From assembly GCA_027311485.1 (NCBI GenBank), contig DAICYU010000071.1, positions 1 through 12,146 on the forward strand: a stretch of DNA of 12,146 nucleotides. Reading direction: 5' to 3'. Below are positions 1-6,289 of the stretch, piece by piece (the stretch's first letter is position 1; each line of letters opens with the position of its first letter). Made by a program: the position numbers and the translations under genes. The notes beneath the pieces were generated by a model, which saw only the letters and a program-made list of their open reading frames with translations, searched no databases and had not been told where the DNA came from. This stretch comes from Acetobacteraceae bacterium (lineage in GTDB: Bacteria > Pseudomonadota > Alphaproteobacteria > Acetobacterales > Acetobacteraceae).

Positions 1-105
1 CAGCATCCGCTCAGCCGATTCAGGGACATGCCCGACCGCGCCGAGACCGAATATAATGAAGGGCACGATACCCAGTGCGCCCAGGGGGATCGCGATGGCC
101 GGCAT
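1..105 (-). CDS. DUF3429-like membrane protein, N-terminal fragment
   Basis: Only the first 35 codons are inside the window; the rest lies beyond the left edge. The start is the ATG read from 105 downward, with a purine-rich ribosome binding site (GGGAGAAG) a few bases upstream. The visible peptide opens MPAIAIPLGALGIVPFIIFGLGAVG, a short hydrophobic membrane-entry segment, then a polar stretch. This resembles the opening of DUF3429 family inner-membrane proteins, which have no established biochemical role. The gene diverges from the CorC-like transporter gene, with about 110 bases shared between them. The family call rests on a short stretch recalled from memory, so it is moderate; that this is a real gene start is more secure. 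Confidence 0.6.
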   Translation of the reverse strand, partial: MPAIAIPLGALGIVPFIIFGLGAVGHVPESAERML

Positions 106-137
106 ACGTCTTCTCCCATGCAGAACGTCGTCACAAT

Positions 138-149
138 CGCTCATGAGCG
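138..149. promoter_or_regulatory. 12-bp perfect palindrome in divergent intergenic region
   Basis: CGCTCATGAGCG reads the same on both strands. It sits between the two divergent gene starts (105 and 215) and about ten bases upstream of a good -10-like hexamer, where a dimeric regulator could act on either promoter. No regulator for it can be named from the sequence. Confidence 0.35.
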
Positions 150-158
150 CATCTGAGT

Positions 159-164
159 TATGAT
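159..164 (+). promoter_or_regulatory. Probable -10 box for the CorC-like gene
   Basis: TATGAT matches the sigma70 -10 consensus at five of six positions and lies about 50 bases before the start at 215. No convincing -35 box sits at the usual spacing; the 12-bp palindrome occupies that area, which would suit an activator-dependent or repressible promoter. This is inference. Confidence 0.35.
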
Positions 165-214
165 AGAAGGCGTCACATCGTGTTGAACGCGGCTCCACCC
201 CACCTGGAAGGCCC

Positions 215-1513
215 ATGACCATCGGTCTCGAAGTCGTCATCATCCTGCTGCTGATTCTGATTAACGGCCTGTTTTCCCTCAGCGAATTGGCTCTTGTCTC
301 GGCCAGGCGGGCACGTCTGGCGGTGCTGGAACGCAAGGGCGTGCGCGGCGCGACGCTGGCCCGCATCCTGTCCGATGATCCACCGCGATTCCTGCCCACG
401 GTGCAGGTCGGCATCACTTTGGTCAGCGTCCTGACCGGCGTGTTCGGCGGCGCCCGCATTGCGGCGCATCTTCAGGTCTGGCTGTCGCAATTTCCGGCAA
501 TTGCGGAATACGCGGGAAGTCTGGCGCTGACCGTTGTCGTCATCGTGACCACGTATCTGACGCTGGTGCTGGGCGAACTCGTGCCCAAGCAGCTGGCCCT
601 GCGGCAGCCGGAGATGATGGCCGCGCGGGTCGCCGGCCCGATCGTCCTGCTGGCGCGGATCACCAGCCCGGCGGTGTGGTTGCTGGGCAAGTCGTCAGCC
701 GTGGTGCTGCGCCTGTTCGGCCTGCATCGCGCCTCCACCCGATCCGTGACGGAGGAGGAACTGAAGGCGTTGCTGGTCGAGGGTGCGCAAGCCGGCGTGC
801 TGGAAATCGAGGAGCGCGACATGATCGAGCGTGTGCTGCGCCTGGCCGACAAGCCGGTGCGCGCGATCATGACACCGCGCACCGAACTGGCCTGGATCGA
901 CCGCACGCATCCCGCCAAGGCCATCGCCGCGGCGCTGAAGGCGGCGCCGCATTCGCGCTTCGTGGTGTGCGACAAGTCGATCGACAACGTGGTCGGCGTG
1001 GTGCAGGCGAAAGACCTGCTGGACCGGATTCTGAGCGACGGCGAACTGTCGGTCGGCGCCAGCCTGCGCCAGCCGATGATCGTGCCGGATGCGATCAGCG
1101 CCCTGGATGCGCTGGAACGGCTGAAATCCGATGCTCTCGGCCTGGCGCTGGTCATGGACGAATACGGCAGTTTCGAGGGAGTGGTCACTGCCGCCGACGT
1201 GTTGGAAGCGATCGTCGGCGAGTCCTCCGGCCCCGAACATCAGGAGGGCGTGCCGGGCCCGGAAGGTGAAACCTCCATGACGCTCGACGGCATGACCCCC
1301 ATCGACGACCTCAAGGCGCGGATGCAACTGCCGGACCTGCCGGCCGAGGGAAGCTACCATACGCTGGCCGGGCTGTTGCTGGCGCTGTTGCGCCGCGTGC
1401 CACGCGTGGGTGACAGGATCGTGTTCGGCGGCTGGCGGTTCGAGGTGCTGGAGATGGATGGCCGCCGCGTCGCCAAGGTGCTGGCCGGCCGTGAACCCGC
1501 CGCGGAGACCTGA
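215..1513 (+). CDS. CNNM/CBS domain transporter, CorC/HlyC (TlyC) family
   Basis: A 432-residue inner-membrane protein with the full family architecture. The N-terminal CNNM (DUF21) transmembrane region covers about residues 1-195. It has a hydrophobic opening helix, the NGLFSLSELAL motif at 17-27, and the GELVPKQLAL motif at 120-129. Two CBS domains follow (about 212-270 and 280-337), with RAIMTPR at 216-222 opening the first. A C-terminal CorC_HlyC domain lies at about 352-428. Family members are linked to Mg2+/Co2+ export or resistance; older 'hemolysin' names are mostly unsupported. The ATG is preceded by TGGAAGG (205-211). The stop is one base before the next ATG, so the two genes are probably co-transcribed. 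The exact ion cannot be read from the sequence. Confidence 0.93.
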   Translation: MTIGLEVVIILLLILINGLFSLSELALVSARRARLAVLERKGVRGATLARILSDDPPRFLPTVQVGITLVSVLTGVFGGARIAAHLQVWLSQFPAIAEYAGSLALTVVVIVTTYLTLVLGELVPKQLALRQPEMMAARVAGPIVLLARITSPAVWLLGKSSAVVLRLFGLHRASTRSVTEEELKALLVEGAQAGVLEIEERDMIERVLRLADKPVRAIMTPRTELAWIDRTHPAKAIAAALKAAPHSRFVVCDKSIDNVVGVVQAKDLLDRILSDGELSVGASLRQPMIVPDAISALDALERLKSDALGLALVMDEYGSFEGVVTAADVLEAIVGESSGPEHQEGVPGPEGETSMTLDGMTPIDDLKARMQLPDLPAEGSYHTLAGLLLALLRRVPRVGDRIVFGGWRFEVLEMDGRRVAKVLAGREPAAET

Positions 1514-1514
1514 G

Positions 1515-2588
1515 ATGACCGGGTTTGCCGCCGGCGTCAGCACGCCGCAGCATCGGGCGACGGTCACGCAATGCATCGTCCGGCTGGAGCCTTCGGCGCT
1601 GCGGCCGTGCGGCGACCGGCCGGCCCTGGCGTGGACGCTGCGTGAGCTGCAACGCTTCGGCGTGGACGATTTCCTGCTGCTGTCGGCGGACGTCGCGGCG
1701 GCGGCGATCACCGACACTCTCGGCCGCTTTCTGCCGAAGCCGGCCGACATCACGCTGCTGGATAACCGCGACGACAGCGCCGCCGGCCTGCTGCGGGAAG
1801 CGGGAACCCGGCTGTCCCGCAGGTTCCTGGCGTGCCGGGGCAATCTGCCGGCGATGGCCAATCTCGGTTCCCTGCTGGCGCGCGGCGCCGCTGACGGACC
1901 CGGGCATCCCGGACACCGCCTGCGGCTGCCTGCGGCGGACGGCGGACCGGATGGCAGCAGCGTCTGCCTGATCGACCGTGCCGCCGCCGGTGTTCCCGCT
2001 GCCGTGCTGCCGGGGGATGCGCTGCCTGATTTTGCGTTGACCGAGGTTGCGGCCCACCTGCACGCAACGCTCCCTGCCCGCTGCCGCAAGGCCCTGTTCC
2101 TCGATCGGGACGGCGTGCTGAACCTCGACCACGGCTATGTCGGCTCCCGCGACCGGTTCGACTGGGTGGATGGCGCGCTGGAGGCAATCCGCCACGCCAC
2201 CGCAACCGGCTGGCATGTGTTCATCGTCACTAACCAATCCGGCGTGGCGCGCGGCCTTTATGATGAGGCCGCGGTGCATGCGCTGCTGGCCTGGATCGCC
2301 GACGAGGCGCGCGCCGCCGGTGGAACGATCGACGATACACGGTTCTGCCCGTATCATCCGCAGGCTCAGGTGAGCGCATACCGGCAGGCGCATCCCTGGC
2401 GAAAGCCGGCGCCGGGAATGTTGCTGGACCTGATGCGGGCGTGGGACCTCGATCCCGGGTGCTGCGTAATGGTGGGCGACCAGGCGACCGATATGCAGGC
2501 GGCGGCCGCGGCGTCGGTTGACGGGCATCTGTTTCCGGGCGGCAACCTGCATGCGTTCGTCAGGCCCATCCTGGACGGCAAGGCCTGA
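1515..2588 (+). CDS. HAD-IIIA phosphatase (GmhB-like) with degenerate nucleotidyltransferase-like N-terminal domain
   Basis: A 357-residue protein. The C-terminal half is a HAD subfamily IIIA phosphatase like D-glycero-D-manno-heptose 1,7-bisphosphate 7-phosphatase, an enzyme of LPS-core heptose synthesis. Motif I is DRDGV (197-201), motif II TNQSG (239-243), the lysine motif RKPAPGM (296-302) and motif IV GDQATD (321-326). The GmhB zinc loop is half present: CPYHP (278-282) is there, but the second Cys pair before RKP is replaced by AHPW. Residues about 15-185 resemble a sugar-nucleotidyltransferase fold but lack the Gly-rich GGxGTR signature, so this half is probably not catalytic. The ATG at 1515 was chosen over an upstream in-frame ATG at 1410 because it has GGAG at 1504-1507 and avoids overlap with the transporter gene. 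The heptose substrate is inferred. Confidence 0.85.
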   Translation: MTGFAAGVSTPQHRATVTQCIVRLEPSALRPCGDRPALAWTLRELQRFGVDDFLLLSADVAAAAITDTLGRFLPKPADITLLDNRDDSAAGLLREAGTRLSRRFLACRGNLPAMANLGSLLARGAADGPGHPGHRLRLPAADGGPDGSSVCLIDRAAAGVPAAVLPGDALPDFALTEVAAHLHATLPARCRKALFLDRDGVLNLDHGYVGSRDRFDWVDGALEAIRHATATGWHVFIVTNQSGVARGLYDEAAVHALLAWIADEARAAGGTIDDTRFCPYHPQAQVSAYRQAHPWRKPAPGMLLDLMRAWDLDPGCCVMVGDQATDMQAAAAASVDGHLFPGGNLHAFVRPILDGKA

Positions 2589-2590
2589 TC

Positions 2591-2613
2591 GCCGCCGGAC
2601 GGAATGCGGCGGC
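2591..2613 (+). terminator. Possible stem-loop after the HAD phosphatase gene
   Basis: GCCGCC (2591-2596) can pair with GGCGGC (2608-2613) across an 11-base loop, starting two bases after the stop codon. There is no T-run, only CGTTAACC, so it may act as an mRNA 3'-end hairpin rather than a classic intrinsic terminator. Confidence 0.3.
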
Positions 2614-2675
2614 CGTTAACCACCTGTTAAACAACGGGACCGCAGAATGGCCGGGTTGCCGAGGCGGGTTGTTCG

Positions 2676-3020
2676 ATGCGGTGGTGCCTGATCCTGCTGG
2701 GACTTGTCGGAACGGCCCTGGCGCCTGCGATGGCACAGAGGCCGGTGCGGTGCGTCATCAACTGCCGGTCCGACGCGCGCGCGTTCCATGGGAACAGCCT
2801 GGGCCGGCGGCGCGAAGACGCACTCGGACGCGACAAATGGCGGAGCGGGCCTGGAACCGGCTTCTCATACGGCCCCGCCATCGCAGGGCTGCCGATGCCG
2901 CCGCCCGCCGTCGCGGCTGCCGGATTATGGTTTCAATGCGCTTCCCCACCGGGGTATTATCCATATGTCGCGGTGTGCCGGACGCCCTGGCGGGCGGTGC
3001 CGAAACACCCGTTCAAATGA
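2676..3020 (+). CDS. Small secreted protein with C-x12-C PPGYYPYV motif, unknown function
   Basis: A 114-residue protein with a clear Sec signal peptide: basic MR, hydrophobic WCLILLGLVGTALAP, and probable cleavage after AMA (about residue 20). The mature part has four cysteines (26, 30, 88, 101). Its C-terminal segment CASPPGYYPYVAVCRTPWRAVP resembles a motif ending many small periplasmic or envelope proteins of proteobacteria, where two cysteines flank PPGYYPYV. That is pattern memory, not a database result. The middle part (about 31-75) is basic and poorly structured. The ATG has only a weak GAGG site at 2661-2664. Ten bases separate its stop from the next start, and the next gene's ribosome site overlaps the stop, so they form an operon. 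The start and termini are consistent; the function is unknown. Confidence 0.68.
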   Translation: MRWCLILLGLVGTALAPAMAQRPVRCVINCRSDARAFHGNSLGRRREDALGRDKWRSGPGTGFSYGPAIAGLPMPPPAVAAAGLWFQCASPPGYYPYVAVCRTPWRAVPKHPFK

Positions 3021-3030
3021 GGATTCGTTT

Positions 3031-3678
3031 ATGCGTTTGCTGAAACTCTCGGTCGCCGGACTGGCGCCCGTGCTTTTGCTTAGCGCCTGTGCAAGCCAGC
3101 CCACGGGGCCGACGATCGGGGTCATGCCGGCACCGGGCAAGCCATTCGACGTGTTCCAGCAGGACCAGGCGATCTGCAAGAACTTCGCGTCGAATGAGAC
3201 GATGGGCGGCGCCCAGCAGGCGAACAACATGCAGGTCGGCACCGCGGTGGTCGGCACGCTGCTGGGCGCCGGCCTAGGTGCGGCGATCGGCGGCGGCCAG
3301 GGCGCGGCCATCGGTGCCGGCGCGGGCGCCCTTGGCGGTGCGGCGGTCGGCGCCGGGCCATCCTCAGACGCGCAGTACAGCATGCAGCAGCGTTACGATC
3401 TGGCGTATGCGCAGTGCATGTATTCCCGCGGCAACCAGGTTCCCGGCTACCAGCCACCGCCGACCCCGGGCTATCATCCGCCGCCGCAGTCACATCGCCA
3501 GCCGCCGCCACCACCGCCCCAGGGTTACGCACCCCAGGGTTACGCACCGCAGGGCTATCCGCCCCAGGGTTATGCACCGCAGGGTTATCCGCCGCAGGGT
3601 TATGCACCGCAGGGCTATCCGCCGCCCGGTTACCCGCCGGCACCGGCTGGATACGCGCCTTATTATCCGCCCAGCTAG
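3031..3678 (+). CDS. Glycine-zipper lipoprotein with PQGY-repeat tail
   Basis: A 215-residue probable lipoprotein. The signal peptide ends in the lipobox LSAC, with lipidation expected at Cys20. Residues 38-60 (FDVFQQDQAICKNFASNETMGG) are a soluble segment. A glycine zipper of GxxxG-type small-residue repeats spans about 70-109 and can insert in or pack against membrane. Residues 115-140 (QYSMQQRYDLAYAQCMYSRGN) are a polar segment common in this kind of protein. The rest (139-215) is Pro/Tyr/Gln-rich, with eight five-residue units of the PQGYx type. GAGGA at 3019-3023 overlaps the upstream TGA, and the spacing to ATG is seven bases. An upstream extension in this frame overlaps the previous gene and is rejected. 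The likely location is the outer membrane, periplasmic side; the role is unknown but envelope-related. Confidence 0.87.
   Translation: MRLLKLSVAGLAPVLLLSACASQPTGPTIGVMPAPGKPFDVFQQDQAICKNFASNETMGGAQQANNMQVGTAVVGTLLGAGLGAAIGGGQGAAIGAGAGALGGAAVGAGPSSDAQYSMQQRYDLAYAQCMYSRGNQVPGYQPPPTPGYHPPPQSHRQPPPPPPQGYAPQGYAPQGYPPQGYAPQGYPPQGYAPQGYPPPGYPPAPAGYAPYYPPS
3517..3636 (+). repeat. 15-bp coding tandem repeat (PQGYA/PQGYP), eight units
   Basis: Eight consecutive 15-base units encode PQGYA or PQGYP, the last one PPGYP (residues 163-202 of the lipoprotein). Alternating PQGYA/PQGYP gives an approximate 30-base super-period in the middle. Such arrays are prone to copy-number change by slippage; every unit change keeps the frame. 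Confidence 0.85.
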
Positions 3679-3715
3679 CCGGCGCGGACAGGCCAGGGCT
3701 GCCGGGTCAACACCG

Positions 3716-3738
3716 TGCCGGCGGTCTGGTCGCCGGCA
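3716..3738 (+). terminator. GC-rich hairpin after the glycine-zipper lipoprotein gene
   Basis: TGCCGGCG (3716-3723) pairs perfectly with CGCCGGCA (3731-3738) over a seven-base loop, 37 bases after the stop codon. No U-tract follows, so it is a candidate Rho-assisted or processing hairpin. Confidence 0.4.
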
Positions 3739-3814
3739 GCAGGAACCCTGAGATTACACAAAGCGGTATGACCACTGCCGGATAGGTGGCCAACCGGTGC
3801 CCAGGCCGGTAAAC

Positions 3815-3838
3815 CGGGCTGACGCCGTTGTCAGCCCG
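3815..3838 (+). promoter_or_regulatory. 9-bp perfect stem-loop abutting a ribosome binding site
   Basis: CGGGCTGAC (3815-3823) pairs with GTCAGCCCG (3830-3838) around GCCGTT. The last paired base is the first G of the GAGGAG ribosome site (3838-3843) of the next lipoprotein gene. A hairpin stacked directly on the ribosome site could limit translation or protect the mRNA 5' end. Confidence 0.45.
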
Positions 3839-3850
3839 AGGAGCCGATTC

Positions 3851-4117
3851 ATGCGTCACCACCTGCTTGCGTTGCTCGCCTGCGCGTACCTGACCGGCTG
3901 CGGTCAATCGACCCCGGATCGGGCAAGCGGCGGCGCGGCGACTGGCGCGGGCACGGGTGCGGTGGTCGGGCTGGTCGGCGGACCGGTGGGAGTCGTGGTG
4001 GGCGCCCTGGTCGGCGCGGGCATCGGTGCGGCGTCCGGCGCCGCGGTTCCGGCCCATGACCTCAATCTGGGGCCGCCACCGTGGAGCAGCAGCCAACCAC
4101 GTGATGCCGGCGACTGA
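3851..4117 (+). CDS. Short glycine-zipper lipoprotein
   Basis: An 88-residue protein. The signal peptide MRHHLLALLACAYLTGC ends in the lipobox LTGC, with the lipidated Cys at residue 17. A glycine zipper fills about residues 25-66 (GGAATGAGTGAVVGLVGGP and on), with Gly/Ala/Val spacing typical of membrane-active zippers. A short polar tail follows (HDLNLGPPPWSSSQPRDAGD). The start at 3851 has GAGGAG seven bases upstream; a longer in-frame start at 3797 would put the signal peptide internally and is rejected. It lies 172 bases after the larger glycine-zipper lipoprotein gene and has its own leader hairpin, so it may be transcribed separately. Likely an outer-membrane lipoprotein; function unknown. 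The family is low in complexity, so sequence similarity alone will not settle its role. Confidence 0.78.
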   Translation: MRHHLLALLACAYLTGCGQSTPDRASGGAATGAGTGAVVGLVGGPVGVVVGALVGAGIGAASGAAVPAHDLNLGPPPWSSSQPRDAGD

Positions 4118-4240
4118 AGCCGGCGGCCTGGAGACCGACCGCCTTTCAGAACGCCGGGACCCTGGCAGGACGCCGGCGCTCCCCTGGCATCTTCCTGGTT
4201 GCGCGCGCGGCCGCCCCGCCAACCCCGCACGCTTGCCAGC

Positions 4241-4254
4241 CGGCGAAAGCGCCG
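4241..4254 (-). terminator. Weak hairpin after the GST gene
   Basis: CGGCG (4241-4245) and CGCCG (4250-4254) form a five-base stem with a four-base loop, 23 bases beyond the GST stop codon on the minus strand. The 159-base convergent gap 4118-4276 is otherwise GC-rich with no gene. There is no T-run, so this is a weak call. Confidence 0.25.
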
Positions 4255-4276
4255 CCCGGCCTAACGCTGCCCCGCG

Positions 4277-4987
4277 TCAGGTGGCCTGACCCAGGGACCG
4301 GGCAGTCTGCCCGAACAGGATCTTGCGGGCTTCCTCGGTATGTTGGCCGGTCCGGCGCAGATCCTTCGCCAGATCGACACCACGCTGCACCGCCGGCCGC
4401 GACTTGATCCGGTCGCGCCAGCGGGACACGTTGGGAAACTCATCCAACGGCTGGCCGAGGGGCTTGGATATCAGCACCCAGGGCCAGGAAATCATGTCGG
4501 CGATCGAATACGCGTCCAGGATATAGTCGCGCCCTTGCAGCCGCCGCTCCAGCACGCCCAGGCACCGGTGGTATTCGCCGGCATAGCGACGGTGCGCGTA
4601 CTCATGATCGCCCGCCTGCACGCTCTTGGCATAGTTGACGAAATGGCTGAGCTGCCCGGCCATCGGACCCAGGTTGCCAACCTGCCAGAACAGCCATTCC
4701 AGGCACTCCTTCCGCCCCTTGGCCGAGGTCGGCATGAACTGCCCGGACTTTTCCGCCAGGTGGATCAGGATGGCACCGGACTCGAACACCGGCAGCGGAC
4801 CGTCCGGCGCATCATGATCGACGATGGCGGGCATGCGGGCGTTCGGGCTGATCGCCAGAAACGCCGGATCGAACTGGTCGCCGGCGCCGATGTTGACCGG
4901 CTTCAGCGTGTACGGCAGCCCGGTTTCCTCCAGCATGATAGAGACTTTCCAGCCATTCGGGGTTGGCCAGTAATAAAAGTCGATCAT
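4277..4987 (-). CDS. yfcG: Glutathione S-transferase, YfcG-like (Nu-class type)
   Basis: A 236-residue cytosolic GST-fold protein. The N-terminal thioredoxin-like domain (about 1-85) has TPNGWK at 9-14; Thr9 and Asn11 occupy the positions that contact glutathione in E. coli YfcG. It also has the MPAIVD cis-proline motif (52-57) and FESGAI (68-73), which binds the gamma-glutamyl part. The helical C-terminal domain has EWLFWQVGNLGPM (97-109) and YSIADMISWPW (160-170), both typical of YfcG/YghU proteins, which act as disulfide-bond reductases with glutathione rather than classic conjugating enzymes. The start codon overlaps the upstream CoA-transferase stop as ATGA and is preceded by AAGGAGG (5001-4995) at seven bases, so translation is coupled. 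The physiological substrate is unknown. Confidence 0.9.
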   Translation of the reverse strand: MIDFYYWPTPNGWKVSIMLEETGLPYTLKPVNIGAGDQFDPAFLAISPNARMPAIVDHDAPDGPLPVFESGAILIHLAEKSGQFMPTSAKGRKECLEWLFWQVGNLGPMAGQLSHFVNYAKSVQAGDHEYAHRRYAGEYHRCLGVLERRLQGRDYILDAYSIADMISWPWVLISKPLGQPLDEFPNVSRWRDRIKSRPAVQRGVDLAKDLRRTGQHTEEARKILFGQTARSLGQAT

Positions 4988-6168
4988 GCAACGTCCTCCT
5001 TCGCGGTCAGCGCCTCGATGTCGGCCGGCGCGTAGCCCAGTTCGGTCAGGATCGCCGCCGTGTGCTCACCCAGCACCGGGCCGCCCTGGCGGATCGCGGC
5101 CGGGGTTGCCGAAAAACGAGCCGCCGGGCGCGCCTGGCGCAAACGGCCGGCGGTTTCGTGGGTGATTTCCACCACGATGCCGTTGGCAACCACTTGCGGG
5201 TCCGACAGCATCTGGGTGCGGGTCAGCACCGGCGCGCAGGGCACGCCTTCACGCGTCAGTCGCTCCAGCCACGCCTCCGCCGGACGGGTGCGCAGCTCGG
5301 CCTGGGTCATGGCGAGGCGTTGGTCGATGTGGCGCTGGCGCAGCGCGGGGGTCAGGAAGCGCGGGTCCTCCAGCCATTCCGGCTTGTCCAGCGCCCGGGT
5401 CAGCGCCACCCATTCGCGATTGGTCTGCACCGCGGCGCTGATCGGGGATGTGGCGGTTTCATAGATCAGGTCAATGAAGCTCGCAGCTTCCTGCTGCGGG
5501 ATCGTTTCGTCAACGAAGGTCTGGCTGCCCATGTCGGACGCCCAGAGGAAGGCGATGATGGCGTCCAGCATGGACAGTCGGATGTGCTGGCCCTGGCCGG
5601 TCCGCTCCCGGTGCAGTAGGGCCGCGGTGATGGCCTGGGCGGCGTTGTAGGCCGTCAGTTTGTCCGGAACGATGGTGCGCACCAGGCGCGGCCGCTCGGT
5701 ATCGGAACCCGCCTGGATGCTGGCGAGCCCGGAAACCGCCTGGATCAGCGGGTCATACACCGGCTTCTGCGCATAGGGGCCAGTGTCGCCGAAACCGCTG
5801 ATCGAGACATAGACGATGTTCGGCGCCACGGCACGGACGACATCCTCGCCCAGCCCCATGCGCTCAATCACGCCGGGACGGAAGTTCTGGATGAACACGT
5901 CGGCGGTGGCGAGCAGCCGCAGCAGCACCTGGCGGGCGGATTCGACCTTGAGATCGAGCGTCAGCGAACGTTTGTTGCGATTGTTGTTGAGGAAGGAAGC
6001 GGAAAACCCGTTGCGCCGGTTGTTGGCGGCACGGGTGTGATCGCCGCCGTCGGGGTTTTCCACCTTGATCACGTCCGCCCCCTGGTCGGCCAGGATCATG
6101 GTGGCCAGCGGGCCCGAGATCATGGAGGTGAGATCGACGATGCGATAGCCGTGGAGCGGACCGTGCAT
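4984..6168 (-). CDS. CaiB/BaiF family (class III) CoA-transferase
   Basis: A 394-residue class III CoA-transferase, moving CoA between carboxylic acids in the cytoplasm. It opens with the family signature HGYRIVDLTSMISGPLATMILADQGADVIKVE (about 6-37). NNNRNKRSLTLDLK (61-74), FRPGVIERMGLG (96-107) and ISGFGDTGPY (123-132) follow. Asp169 in TIVPDK is at the position of the catalytic aspartate that forms the aspartyl-CoA thioester in formyl-CoA transferase and CaiB. GQGQHIRLSMLDA (191-203) and the C-terminal GVPCAPVL (308-315) are also typical. The start at 6168 was chosen because the signature begins there and AAAGG lies ten bases upstream; an extension of over 150 residues upstream runs into the regulator gene and looks non-coding. 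The ATGA overlap with the GST gene makes a two-gene operon. The acyl substrate cannot be assigned. Confidence 0.92.
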   Translation of the reverse strand: MHGPLHGYRIVDLTSMISGPLATMILADQGADVIKVENPDGGDHTRAANNRRNGFSASFLNNNRNKRSLTLDLKVESARQVLLRLLATADVFIQNFRPGVIERMGLGEDVVRAVAPNIVYVSISGFGDTGPYAQKPVYDPLIQAVSGLASIQAGSDTERPRLVRTIVPDKLTAYNAAQAITAALLHRERTGQGQHIRLSMLDAIIAFLWASDMGSQTFVDETIPQQEAASFIDLIYETATSPISAAVQTNREWVALTRALDKPEWLEDPRFLTPALRQRHIDQRLAMTQAELRTRPAEAWLERLTREGVPCAPVLTRTQMLSDPQVVANGIVVEITHETAGRLRQARPAARFSATPAAIRQGGPVLGEHTAAILTELGYAPADIEALTAKEDVA

Positions 6169-6198
6169 GGAATACGCGCCTTTGCGGTATGGTCGCGG

Positions 6199-6228
6199 AA
6201 GATATGCGGGTGCGGGCTTCGCGTGCAA
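6199..6228 (-). promoter_or_regulatory. Possible sigma70 promoter for the CoA-transferase/GST operon
   Basis: On the minus strand TTGCAC (6228-6223) and TATCTT (6204-6199) are 18 bases apart, with the start codon about 30 bases further on. Both boxes are imperfect (TTG core; four of six in the -10), so this is a modest prediction. Confidence 0.3.
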
Positions 6229-6243
6229 TCCGGGCGGGCGAGC

Positions 6244-6289
6244 GACCCATTGGCGCATGCATTGCGTCACCTGCCCCCAATGGCGGGTC
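6244..6289. promoter_or_regulatory. Interrupted inverted repeat at the regulator 3' end
   Basis: GACCCATTGG (6244-6253) pairs with CCAATG (6277-6282) and, after a three-base bulge, GGTC (6286-6289), around a 23-base loop. It overlaps the regulator stop codon and lies upstream of the predicted CoA-transferase promoter. It could be a termination hairpin for the regulator mRNA or a protein site. Confidence 0.3.

Noticed and set aside
695..2089. Long minus-strand open frame of 464 codons opposite the transporter and phosphatase genes
   Set aside because: It is a GC-rich antisense shadow with Arg/Ala/Ser-rich low-complexity translation; the plus-strand genes have full domain motifs and ribosome sites.
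1311..2552. Minus-strand open frame of 413 codons opposite the phosphatase gene
   Set aside because: Antisense shadow with Arg/Gln/Ala-rich translation and no recognisable motif, while the plus strand carries all HAD motifs in frame.
3278..3751. Arg-rich open frame across the PQGY repeats in another frame
   Set aside because: Repetitive DNA keeps all frames open; only the lipoprotein frame has a lipobox, a ribosome site and sensible composition.
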